Origin: Planctomycetota bacterium
GTDB lineage: Bacteria > Planctomycetota > PUPC01 > JACPCR01
Assembly (NCBI GenBank): GCA_030740295.1
Contig: JASLXP010000828.1
Span: forward strand, 1 to 22,933
Direction: 5' to 3'
Length of the DNA: 22,933 bases
Part shown: positions 15,894 through 22,933 of the stretch, piece after piece
Numbering within the stretch: position 1 is the stretch's first letter
How the letters are laid out: every line of letters begins with the position of its first letter
Notes under the pieces: generated by a model
The model's input: only the letters and a program-made list of their open reading frames with translations
What the model was told of the DNA's origin: nothing
Databases searched by the model: none
Translations under genes and position numbers: made by a program

Positions 15894-17093
15894 CTACCAG
15901 GGCGCGCGGTTTATCGCCTCGCCTTCAGCGCCTGGCTGTGCAGAAAGATCGACTTCTTTTCTGTCTCCGGAATTACTCAGTTCAATGACTGTCTCGGCGC
16001 CAGCGGCAGATATCCTGTGCTTTCCCAGGAACACCGGCACTTCGCAGATGCCGTCTCTGTTCGCGGTCCCTTCGTAACGGGTCCACCATTCCCTGAAAAC
16101 TAGATCGCGGTACACCCGTGCGGCAGGCATGGGGTTCCAATCCTTGTCCCAGAGCGCCGTATATCCGTCGATTCCCCAACGCTCGGAGGAAAGCCAGTGG
16201 GCCTTTGCCCAGAACCCCCACATCAGAATTCCATTCACAGAAGGGTGTTCGAAGCAGGTCCGGTACAGGGCCTCCAGTCCCCGTGCCTTGGCATCTTCAT
16301 CCAGAGTCTTTATGTCGAACTCCGTGATCCTGATCGGCAGGTTGAACTGTGAGAGGGAATCAAGAACGCGCTTCACCTTATCCCTGTCCACGCCTTCCCG
16401 GAAATGGCCCTGAAGGCCAATGCCTCCAATGGGGGTCCCTTGAGCCAAAAGCGATTCAATCTGCTGCTCGTATTTTGGCAGATCTCTCGCGGAGAGAATT
16501 CCGTAGTCATTCATGTACAGAATGGCATCCGGATTCGCCTCCTTGCACCACAGAAACATTTCTTTGCGGATGGGGTCGCCGAGACGCCTGGCGTAGAAAT
16601 CGCCATGCACCATCTCATTGTTGACATCAAATTCATCGATCTTTCCCCGGTAGTGCGTCAACAGGTCGATGGCGCGCGCTTCTACTGCGCTTCTGAGCGC
16701 CTGGTCGCCCAGTTTCTTGACCCAGTCCTGCGCAAATTGATCAACGGCCCAATAGACACAGTGCCCCCGCATTCTCAGCCCGTTATTTGAACACCACTGC
16801 AGGCAGGCATCGGCCTCCTCGTAGTTGATCTCTCCCCGCCTCCTCTCGGTCGAGTACCATTTCATGGCGTTCTCGTGGACTGCGGAATTGAAGTTCTCCT
16901 TCAATACGGCCAGATATTTCTCCTTGTCTGCCGACGCAGGATTTCCAGACAGTATGCCGCTGGATATTGCCGTGCCGAACCAGAATTCATGTGCCAACTG
17001 TCTGACGGTGACTTTCATGCCAGGAGCCGTTTTCACCACCAGGTCAGCCATCCGGTGTTTCAGGTGCGGAATCGGGTTTACATCACTCGGCAT
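15894..17093 (-). CDS. GH10 endo-1,4-beta-xylanase without signal peptide
   Basis: 399 residues from ATG 17091-17093 (MPSDVNPIPH), with GAGGG upstream. GH10 signatures appear in order: an N-terminal FGTAISSG, ENAMKWY (74-80), RGHCVYW (109-115), FDVNNEMVHG with acid/base E160, NDYG, GGIGLQGHF, ITEFDI with nucleophile E258, and MWGFW. Both catalytic glutamates are present, so it should hydrolyse beta-1,4-xylan or xylo-oligosaccharides. No signal peptide or anchor is visible, so it would act inside the cell on imported oligosaccharides. After the barrel there is a ~50-residue beta-rich tail (VPVFLGKHRISAAG...) that may be a small C-terminal domain. It is 72 nt downstream of the BtrH-like gene on the same strand. 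No other xylan genes are adjacent. Confidence 0.93.
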   Translation of the reverse strand: MPSDVNPIPHLKHRMADLVVKTAPGMKVTVRQLAHEFWFGTAISSGILSGNPASADKEKYLAVLKENFNSAVHENAMKWYSTERRRGEINYEEADACLQWCSNNGLRMRGHCVYWAVDQFAQDWVKKLGDQALRSAVEARAIDLLTHYRGKIDEFDVNNEMVHGDFYARRLGDPIRKEMFLWCKEANPDAILYMNDYGILSARDLPKYEQQIESLLAQGTPIGGIGLQGHFREGVDRDKVKRVLDSLSQFNLPIRITEFDIKTLDEDAKARGLEALYRTCFEHPSVNGILMWGFWAKAHWLSSERWGIDGYTALWDKDWNPMPAARVYRDLVFREWWTRYEGTANRDGICEVPVFLGKHRISAAGAETVIELSNSGDRKEVDLSAQPGAEGEAINRAPW

Positions 17094-17165
17094 GGTTATG
17101 TCCCTCAAAGAAAGGAGTGGATGTTGCCTATGAACGCGTCGGCTCCACTCGTTGGTTGGGCGGTC

Positions 17166-18134
17166 TCAGAGAAACTCCACTATTCTCTCCAGGGCTTTCA
17201 ATCCGTCTCGCTCTGCTTTCTGGGCATCCCTCAGTGCGGAGACTGCGCCGGCCACTCTTGCTCCGTCCTCAATATGCTTCGGATTCGGGTCTGCGCACCC
17301 GAATGGAAACGCTTCGGCAACCTTATTCATATTCTCGCTGACGATGACATAGTGTCCGATCGCCTCGTCAAACGTTTCCGGAGGGACATCCTTTAGACGG
17401 GCCTTTGCTTCAGTAAGGAATCCCACTGCACGACGACGACATTCAGCCCACGCAACAGCGTTGAAAGAGTTCCCAAACCAGAAAGCCTTCTTCGTCTCCA
17501 GGGATTCTGTCCAGACGTCGTAGGCTTCAAGCCCTGTTTTGCAGTCCGGCAACACCCATTCGTTGGGGTTCTGCGAGATGGCTATGGCGAACTCCAACGC
17601 ATCCTTCACCGTCTGTCTGTCAGAGGTCGGCTCGCATGAGGTAAGAGAGAACACTTCAACCCATCCTGATTCGGAGTCTCCCAGCCGTGACCATGGAACC
17701 GATGTGTCCGAAGTGCCAGGTCCGGAAATGTAAAAGCCCGAGTCGTCATATCCGTTTATCACATAGTATTCTTTCTGCTCCCCTTGCCATGTAAAGCAAG
17801 GCGTTTTCGAAGCAATTGCATCTCTAACGAATTCCTGCCCCCGCCTTACGCTTTCCTCGAAACTTGTACCTGTGGGCGAGCGATGTCCGCCAAAAGTCAC
17901 GCGCTGGATGGTGTAGCCCACGTTGCGACCAAGCAACGCCAGTTGATCTTTGTTCCAGCCGTTCGGGCAACCGGGTGAAACTGATTCGTGCATGTTGAGT
18001 ACAAAGGCATACCCGGTGGCACCAAAGAGCCAAGGCATAGACACATCTTTGTTCAGGTAGACCAGGCAGCCTTTGACGCATGCCAGTTCCGTGATAAAGG
18101 ATCCTTCCCAATCAAGACCTTCAATTCTCTTCAT
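17166..18134 (-). CDS. BtrH-like (butirosin biosynthesis protein H-like) protein
   Basis: 322 residues from ATG 18132-18134 (MKRIEGLDWEGSF), with GAGAG 5-8 nt upstream; a start at 18164 is possible. The N-terminus (ELACVKGCLVYLN, then SMPWLFGATGYAF) resembles the BtrH N-terminal domain, a papain-like fold that transfers acyl groups in butirosin synthesis, with the cysteine at ELAC as the likely nucleophile. A tract around residue 135 (YYVINGYDDSGFYISGPG) fits the Cys-peptidase-like core (C39-type). The C-terminal ~130 residues are helical with no family I can name. I am not certain of the family, and its substrate is unknown. It lies between the DUF6951 gene and the GH10 gene, probably in one transcript. 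Confidence 0.5.
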   Translation of the reverse strand: MKRIEGLDWEGSFITELACVKGCLVYLNKDVSMPWLFGATGYAFVLNMHESVSPGCPNGWNKDQLALLGRNVGYTIQRVTFGGHRSPTGTSFEESVRRGQEFVRDAIASKTPCFTWQGEQKEYYVINGYDDSGFYISGPGTSDTSVPWSRLGDSESGWVEVFSLTSCEPTSDRQTVKDALEFAIAISQNPNEWVLPDCKTGLEAYDVWTESLETKKAFWFGNSFNAVAWAECRRRAVGFLTEAKARLKDVPPETFDEAIGHYVIVSENMNKVAEAFPFGCADPNPKHIEDGARVAGAVSALRDAQKAERDGLKALERIVEFL

Positions 18135-18218
18135 GTTTCTCTCTGAATTCGTCGGTCGGATCAAGCTCGCCGTACTCGATTCTTGGCCATGTCAATACTG
18201 CTGTCTTTTGAATTGCAC

Positions 18219-18554
18219 TTACTCTCTGGCGATCTTCAGAGATACGTCTTTGGGCAGGGAAAGGCCTGCTACTACGTGCATGATCTTTACTGTGCCTGCC
18301 GGCACTACGCAGGCCTCGCAGCATCCTCTTGGTTGCAGCAGTTCCCTAGCTTTTGAAAGAATGGGATCTTCTCCGGGCCCTAATGCCATGATGGCGTCGA
18401 CCGGTGATATTTCTTGAATCAGTTTGTCGAATTCCTTAATGGTTTCACATTCAGACACAAATTCGAAGGTCACGTTCTGGCTGTCCTCGGTGTCGGCTGT
18501 CACAACAGCATTGAAATTGCAGATACCGGGATCAATTTGTGTGCTTACCCTCAT
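18219..18554 (-). CDS. DUF6951-family protein
   Basis: 111 residues from ATG 18552-18554, with AAGGAG ~6 nt upstream. The pattern of conserved cysteines and the end LSLPKDVSLKIARE match, from memory, DUF6951, a small family seen in anaerobes: an N-terminal VSTQIDPGICNFNAVV, then FEFVSECETIKEF, and CCEACVVPAGTVKIMHVVAGLSL with the usual Cys-Pro region. Its function is unknown; the cysteines C12, C34 and the CCxxC cluster could bind a metal. It is upstream of the BtrH-like gene on the same strand. Confidence 0.65.
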   Translation of the reverse strand: MRVSTQIDPGICNFNAVVTADTEDSQNVTFEFVSECETIKEFDKLIQEISPVDAIMALGPGEDPILSKARELLQPRGCCEACVVPAGTVKIMHVVAGLSLPKDVSLKIARE

Positions 18555-18963
18555 CAGTTTCTCCTTTTCGTCAACATAAAACTAAACTGGCGGCGCGGTG
18601 TTTCGCGTACGCTGACACTGTCGGGATCATCCCATGGATCTCATGCCATATTATGTCCTTTTAGTAGATGCCTGGGATCTTTGCGATCAGTTGTCACGGT
18701 GCCGTTTGAGTCTTTGGCTACAATTTCAATCCTTAGACCACATCCCAGCCTCCTTACGCGCTTGATGGCCGCAACCAAATCGTAGTGCCGACGACATGCT
18801 GTGCACAACAAGCTGGCAGATTCTCTCGTAAAAAGTCAATCACGCCCCGAAGGGGCACAAACATATCAGATAACATGGGGGTGTTATTTCGCTGGGTACA
18901 TAAGAAAATCCTGCTGACGTCTGACTTTCGAGCAGGATTTCTCACCCCCAAAGGAGGTTAACG
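18555..18963. other. Hairpin-rich upstream region of the IS110-type element
   Basis: Left of ~18836 lies the gene remnant listed above. From 18844 on there are three successive hairpins: GCCCC/GGGGC (18844-18848/18852-18856, loop GAA), ATAACA/TGTTAT (18870-18875/18882-18887), and AAATCCTGCT/AGCAGGATTT (18906-18915/18931-18940), a perfect 10-bp stem with a 15-nt loop. Then comes a strong ribosome site (AAAGGAGG) and the ATG at 18964. IS110-group elements encode their bridge RNA in this position, so the structured ~100 nt could be one. Confidence 0.5.
18641..18835 (-). pseudogene. Gene remnant with zinc-ribbon-like CxxC, truncated
   Basis: Between stops at 18836-18838 and 18641-18643 the minus strand reads 64 sense codons that look protein-like: SLLCTACRRHYDLVAAIKRV, then RRLGCGLRIEIVAKDSNG and TVTTDRKDPRHLLKGHNMA. 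There is no start codon in a sensible place. A CxxC and an alternating beta pattern suggest the C-terminal part of a small zinc-binding protein. Its upstream end coincides with the beginning of the hairpin-rich DNA before the IS110-type gene (from ~18844), consistent with truncation by that insertion. I do not recognise the family. Confidence 0.35.
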
Positions 18964-20115
18964 ATGGTTGTTTCAAATGTACTAACCGGTAGTCGAAGTT
19001 GTCTACCTTTCCCTGGATTTGGGCCGCAAGCTCTGGGTATGTGGCATCTGGTCTCACGACCAGAAAGAGCCCTCGATTCACCGTATCAAGAGAAACAACG
19101 GCTACTCAGGCATGCTCAACAAGCTCGAACGCTTGATCCGCGGGTTGCGTAAGAAGCATGGCCGCAATGTCAGCTTCATCTGTGTTTCGAGGCATCTTAC
19201 CTTGGGTATTGGCTGTGCCGCTGGTTGAGAGCTATTGGGGTCGAGGTGTATGTCATTGCGCCGAACAGTATCGAACGGCAGCGCAAGAGCCGAATCGCCA
19301 AGACAGACCGCCTCGACGCCCGTAAGCTGGTTCGCAAGCTCAGGCAATATCTTGAATCCGACAAGCGTGCATTCTCGGTGGTTTACGAACCGACACGAGA
19401 TGAAGAAGCCATTCGTTTCCGGCAGCGTGAGCGAGAGAGGCTGCTGAAAGAAATCCACCGGGTCAGGAACCAATTGAAGAGCCTTGTCGAATCTGAGGGG
19501 CTCCCGGTGGACAAGAAGCCCAACTGGTCGGTGGACTGGCTTGCTCTCATTGAGCTCCTTCCCCAACTCAAGACCTTCGACGGTTATGCGGTCTCCACAG
19601 CCGTCATCGCAGGGATGAAGCGTATGGCTGCTCTCCTTGAGCTATTGGAACAGCAACAAAAAGAAGTGGAGAAGGCAATCGCTGAATATCATGCGTCTTT
19701 GCCAGAGACAGCGCCCGCGGTCAAGCTCGTCCTGTTACGCGGTATAGGCGTTCGTTCCGCCCAGCAGCTCTGCGCAGAATTGATGAATTTTGAGCGCTTC
19801 ACAGGTCGTAAAAAGATCGGCAAATTTGCGGGGCTCACCTCGACGCCTAACGAAAGCTGTGGGAGAGGCAACGGCCTGGGGATCGGCAAGGACGGGAACT
19901 CATATATACGCCGGGTGGCCATACAACTGGCCTGGTTTTGGAGGAAACATCAGCCGGACTGTGCACTGGTGAAAAAATATCACGACCGCCTTGAACAGGG
20001 AGGGCGTGTTCGTCGGATCGCCATCGTCGCTCTAGCCAGGGAGCTGTTAACAGCTCTCTGGAGATACGTCGTTCACGGCGTCGAAATGGAAGGAGTCGTC
20101 TACAAAGACAGCTGA
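18964..20115 (+). pseudogene. IS110-family transposase, disrupted by two frameshifts
   Basis: The ATG at 18964 follows a strong AAAGGAGG. The conserved protein then runs in another frame from about 18986 (VEVVYLSLDLGRKLW..., holding the first DEDD Asp) to about 19185, and back in the first frame to the stop at 20113-20115. The two shifts compensate: one extra base (or two lost) near 18980-18988, and one missing T near 19183-19186, where TGTGTTTCGAG should read TGTGTTTTCGAG to give CVFEASYLGYW with the conserved Glu. The rest is intact: KTDRLDARKL (Asp), a coiled-coil-like linker (RQRERERLLKEIH), and the Transposase_20 region (LLRGIGVRSAQQL, FAGLTSTPNESC, GNSYIRRVAIQLAW). Real decay or assembly errors in metagenomic DNA could both explain the shifts. 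Confidence 0.85.
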
Positions 20116-20525
20116 GCCGGACAACGCAAGAAAGCGAGACGGCCGAGTTCAGACCATAGAAAAATGTTTTCAAGAAAACCTTCCATGTTGACAAAGAATT
20201 TCATCCGGTTCGGGGGCGCTCGGCCCTGGGCTTGCCTGCTCCGGCCTGTCCGGAGTTGGGCGGAATTAGATTGGGCCTACCGAACCGGAGAAAGGTCTCG
20301 ATCCGAATACGTTAAACTGCGTACTCACGTGAGCCTTGTAGCTCGCGGCGCCGATAAGAGTTTGGGCTCGAGGAACCCCTCGACGTCAAAAGGACATCGA
20401 GATCGATGAGATTCACCAACCTGTAAGAGAGCTCTTGGAGACTCAAACGAAAATGTCAGAAACTCGGTACTCGAAACGCTTTCTTGGGGGACGATCGCCG
20501 CTCCCCAACCCCCCAAGGCATCGCC
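20116..20525. other. Non-coding region between IS110-type gene and the repeat
   Basis: No supported gene. A 142-codon minus frame (20753-20325) crosses the repeat and the intron's 5' end; it is not recognisable. A folded segment at 20204-20289 is listed separately. Confidence 0.4.
20204..20289. ncRNA. Structured RNA candidate downstream of IS110-type gene
   Basis: Nested complementary segments: TCCGGTTCGG (20204-20213) with CCGAACCGGA (20280-20289), a perfect 10-bp outer stem; GGCCC (20222-20226) with GGGCC (20273-20277); and an inner hairpin TCCGG/CCGGA (20240-20244/20250-20254). This makes an ~86-nt multi-stem fold with internal loops. IS1111-type relatives of IS110 encode bridge RNA downstream of the transposase, so this is a second candidate for that RNA. 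The strand is not known. Confidence 0.4.
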
Positions 20526-20618
20526 GCCATCCCAAGTCCACTCCTGGAAGTGGTTGCGGAGATCCCACATTTTTTGCTTGACGGATAGCCCCATAAGAGC
20601 CCAGGGCAACGCCCTGGG
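20526..20618 (-). repeat. Long repeat, copy 1 (inverted relative to copy 2)
   Basis: Read on the minus strand, this 93-nt stretch matches 22841-22933 at 91 positions. It begins with CCCAGGGC GTT GCCCTGGG, an 8-bp perfect hairpin, and continues with TCTTATGGGGCTATCC and so on. A second short palindromic unit lies inward (CGCCCCTCCAGGGCT, minus strand ~20641-20655) and has a related counterpart near copy 2, so the homology is longer in a degenerate form. The pair looks like REP-type repeats. Confidence 0.9.
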
Positions 20619-20729
20619 TTCAGATGAAGATGTGTTCTCCAGCCCTGGAGGGGCGCGTGAACCGTAGGACTGACATGTCAAGTCTAGATGGAGAACGAAT
20701 CGATTTCTTGTGACTTCGATGAGTAAACG

Positions 20730-22790
20730 GTGCGACTCCCGTAGCGGAGTCAAATCCTACCTGTGCGGTTCCGCGCCGTGCAGAAATCGTTGGCAGAACC
20801 AGACCGCAAGCCCTTTGTTGCGCGAGGGGAAGTGCCGGCCTTGGGTTATACGACGAGAGTCCAAAGCCCGGGGAAAGAGGCCAGCCAGCGATACTCCGGG
20901 GGGTGTCACGTCGGCCGGGCTGTCGTGCGAGCCTCCGCCCTTTGGGCGAAGCATGGGCGCCTCTTTTCCCTTTTGGTGCTCCCAGCGGTGAATTTGCGGT
21001 GGCCGAATGGCCACAGCCGTTGGCTGTCCTGGTGCAATGGTGGGGTCACCCGGAGAAAAGGATATTTCAGTCGCGACCGGTGAAGCCCTACGCTGCCCCG
21101 TACCGAACGGGTAACCCGCTCTATAAGGTTGTGCCGAAGGGAGCGGGGATACGGCGGTGAACCGAGGTCTCCAGCCGGAGTTCTTTGAGGGCGTCAGCAG
21201 ATCCAGAGTAGTCCTTCATGGAGGGAGGACCAAAGGTGAAACCGTAGAGAGCGAGGAAGGACGCCTGCTTCACGGGAATAGTTAGCCTGCCTGCTGAGAC
21301 CACCAAATGGTCGACCCACTCCTCTTCCCGGGGAAACCGGCAGTCCGCTAAACACATTCTCTTACGCGCAGATACGTTTTTCGTCGCGGTCGCAAGTGTT
21401 AAGGAGAACCACATGGCAAAGAAAAGAAAGGTCCACTCATTGACGGGTCGGATTACCGGCAAGTTGATGAACGAAGCTTTCAAAGCTGTCAAGCGCAATC
21501 GGGGCGCGGCGGGCATCGACAAGGTAAGCATTAAAATGTTTGAAGCGAACCTTGACGAAAACCTGGCCTCGCTCATGAGGGATCTAAAGACACGGGGTAA
21601 ATTTCTGCCCCTGCCCCTCAGGCGTCACTACATCCCGAAAGGAGAGAACGAAACGCGCCCGCTTGGCATACCCGCGGTTCGAGACCGGGTAGCTCAGGAG
21701 GCTATTCGCCGACTGCTCAATCCGATTTTTGACCGCATGTTTCATGAAAACTCATTCGGCTTTAGAGAGGGTCGCAATTGCCACATGGCGATTGAGACCA
21801 CTAACGAACTGCACGCACAGGGCCATCGTTGGGTCTTGGACGCGGACATTAAGGGATTTTTCAATAATATCCCCCACAAAGTCATTATGGAGTTCGTCGC
21901 CTCAGAAGTCGCCGATGGGAATATTCTCGGCATTGTCGAACGTTTTCTAAAGTCTGGGGTGATGGAAGACGGTGCTTTCAAGCCTACCACTCTTGGCACG
22001 CCGCAGGGAGGAGTCATCTCCCCCCTCCTCGCCAACATCGTCCTAAATCGCCTGGACTGGGCATTACACGAAGCTGGTTATCGTTTCGTGCGATACGCCG
22101 ACGACTTTGTCGTCGTCACCCAGTCCGAGGCCCAGGCGGAAGAGGCCCTAGTCCTCGTCCAAAGCATCCTGCAAACACTCGGGCTCGAACTGAGCCCCGA
22201 GAAGACGAAAATAACCACTTTCGGGAAAGGCTATGACTTTCTCGGATTTACCAATTCGTCGAGGTCATGCAAGATGCGAGGCAAGTCGGTCAAGAAATTC
22301 AAAGACAAAATAAGAGAGATGACTCACAGGCGACACAATCTCGATGCCGACTGCATCATGAGACTCAACCGAGTAATAAGGGGAACCGCCAACTATTTTG
22401 GCGCGCGGTTTTCAACGAATCGGTGGCTGTTTCAAAAGCTCGATTCCTGGATACGCATGCGTCTTAGATGCATGAAATTCAAGAGGAAGAGCCGCCACCA
22501 TAACTACAAACTGCGCGTCCATTGGTTCAAGGAAAAACTCGGCCTGATAGCTATGGAGGACATATTGATAGACAAATGCATGTGAGAACACCGAGCGGCC
22601 CCTCGCCATCACAGGGGCACTCTCTAAGCGGCTGGAATGTCAGTTAATTCGGTGAGACAGTCCAGCCTTCGGGGTCGCCCATGCGGTAACCCCGCACCGT
22701 GGTAAATACGGAGAATTAACTCCGAAAGCGACAACGGGGAGGAAGTGGCGTAAAGCCACTTCCTTACCCTCTGTCCCAAAATGCTGGGTC
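20730..22790 (+). mobile_element. Group II intron (5' end clear, 3' end uncertain)
   Basis: The 5' end matches the group II consensus: GTGCGAC at 20730-20736, followed by a hairpin (GACTCC/GGAGTC, 20734-20739/20746-20751). About 660 nt of structured non-coding sequence, typical of domains I-III, precedes the maturase ORF in domain IV. After the ORF a 9-bp stem (22642-22650/22713-22721) encloses ATGCGG..CCGCAC (22681-22697), which looks like the tip of domain V, but the lower stem and AGC triad do not pair cleanly. The 3' boundary cannot be set: it should lie between ~22720 and 22840, and 22790 is only a guess. Confidence 0.75.
21413..22585 (+). CDS. ltrA: Group II intron reverse transcriptase/maturase (no endonuclease domain)
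   Basis: 390 residues from the ATG at 21413, with AAGGAG 6 nt upstream. The protein helps its intron splice and copies it into DNA. The fingers-palm RT domain is intact: KNRGAAGIDKVS-like block (28-39), TRPLGIPAVRDR (81-92), LDADIKGFF with catalytic D145, TPQGGVISPLLANI (196-209), and RYADDFVVV with D230 and D231. The thumb/X maturation domain follows (LNRVIRGTANYF, RWLFQKLDSW, ~330-385). The sequence ends there without the HNH endonuclease domain, as in the shorter bacterial intron classes, which use nicks made elsewhere such as at replication forks. It lies in domain IV of the intron. Nothing indicates a frameshift, so it should be active. The class is not assigned here. Confidence 0.95.
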   Translation: MAKKRKVHSLTGRITGKLMNEAFKAVKRNRGAAGIDKVSIKMFEANLDENLASLMRDLKTRGKFLPLPLRRHYIPKGENETRPLGIPAVRDRVAQEAIRRLLNPIFDRMFHENSFGFREGRNCHMAIETTNELHAQGHRWVLDADIKGFFNNIPHKVIMEFVASEVADGNILGIVERFLKSGVMEDGAFKPTTLGTPQGGVISPLLANIVLNRLDWALHEAGYRFVRYADDFVVVTQSEAQAEEALVLVQSILQTLGLELSPEKTKITTFGKGYDFLGFTNSSRSCKMRGKSVKKFKDKIREMTHRRHNLDADCIMRLNRVIRGTANYFGARFSTNRWLFQKLDSWIRMRLRCMKFKRKSRHHNYKLRVHWFKEKLGLIAMEDILIDKCM

Positions 22791-22840
22791 TCAACAATTT
22801 GTGACGCCCTTTCAGGGCTAATTCGGGCATAAATCACTCA
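22586..22840. other. Intron 3' part and following DNA
   Basis: No gene. It contains a 9-bp long-range stem (22642-22650/22713-22721), the domain-V-like apical hairpin (22682-22696), and a strong 9-bp hairpin GGAAGTGGC/GCCACTTCC (22741-22749/22755-22763, loop GTAAA). CGCCCTTTCAGGGCT at 22804-22818 is the inner companion of repeat copy 2. Confidence 0.5.
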
Positions 22841-22933
22841 CCCAGGGCGTTGCCATGGGCTCTTATGGGGCTACCCGTCAAGCAAAAAATGTGGGATCTC
22901 CGCAACCACTTCCAGGAGTGGACTTGGGATGGC
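22841..22933 (+). repeat. Long repeat, copy 2 (runs off the window)
   Basis: 93 nt identical at 91 positions to the reverse complement of 20526-20618. The differences are A for C at 22855, which breaks one pair of the CCCAGGGC/GCCCTGGG hairpin, and C for T at 22875. The match continues to the last base of the window, so the true length is larger. Confidence 0.9.

Noticed and set aside
20325..20753. Minus-strand 142-codon frame spanning repeat copy 1
   Set aside because: Crosses the repeat and the intron's 5' end; reads as low-complexity translation of repeat DNA, though a segment of the repeat itself stays open in both copies.
1..22933. CRISPR array or tRNA/rRNA genes
   Set aside because: No regularly spaced direct repeats with unique spacers, and no cloverleaf or rRNA signature noticed.

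Overview
This window looks like part of a glycan-degrading bacterium's genome, most likely from the PVC group (Kiritimatiellota, Lentisphaerota, Verrucomicrobiota or Planctomycetota). That is an inference from gene content: a DUF4838 protein with a LamG-like C-terminus, a TM1410/GH114-type hydrolase, a creatininase, a Gfo/Idh/MocA oxidoreductase, and GC-rich REP-like palindromes between genes. No rRNA, tRNA or CRISPR array was found, so placement is tentative.

Layout. Positions 1-522 (minus) hold the N-terminal part of an IS110-family transposase that runs off the window edge. A plus-strand gene at 937-2829 looks like an alpha/alpha-toroid polysaccharide-lyase-type protein. It converges on a long minus-strand array: Old Yellow Enzyme-type reductase (3048-3995), secreted alpha-galactosidase-like protein (4344-7136), creatininase (7404-8219), secreted TM1410/GH114-like hydrolase (8324-9286), Gfo/Idh/MocA oxidoreductase (9489-10577) and a large secreted DUF4838-CBM9-LamG protein (10697-13975). 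These read as a polysaccharide utilisation cluster: secreted enzymes bind and cut a glycan, and cytoplasmic oxidoreductases and the amidohydrolase process products. No transporter or regulator is visible, so the substrate cannot be named; the GH114-like gene makes an amino-sugar-containing glycan one possibility.

A second minus-strand group follows: a GNAT acetyltransferase and a DinB-like protein (14095-15447), a GH10 xylanase without a signal peptide (15894-17093), a BtrH-like protein (17166-18134) and a DUF6951 protein (18219-18554). Upstream of these is a truncated gene remnant (18641-18835).

The right end is mobile DNA. An IS110-family transposase gene (18964-20115) is broken by two compensating frameshifts and has hairpin-rich DNA on both sides. 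A group II intron begins at 20730 with GTGCGAC and encodes a reverse transcriptase/maturase without an endonuclease domain (21413-22585). The intron lies between two inverted copies of a repeat of at least 93 nt (20526-20618 and 22841-22933, 91/93 identical), the second cut by the window edge.

Other structure not explained by genes: a 28-bp inverted repeat at 7269-7372, a 32-bp inverted repeat with a 12-nt internal period at 15687-15777, twin GC hairpins at 620-655, and heptamer tandem repeats at 3003-3030 beside what looks like the C-terminal relic of a nucleotidyltransferase.
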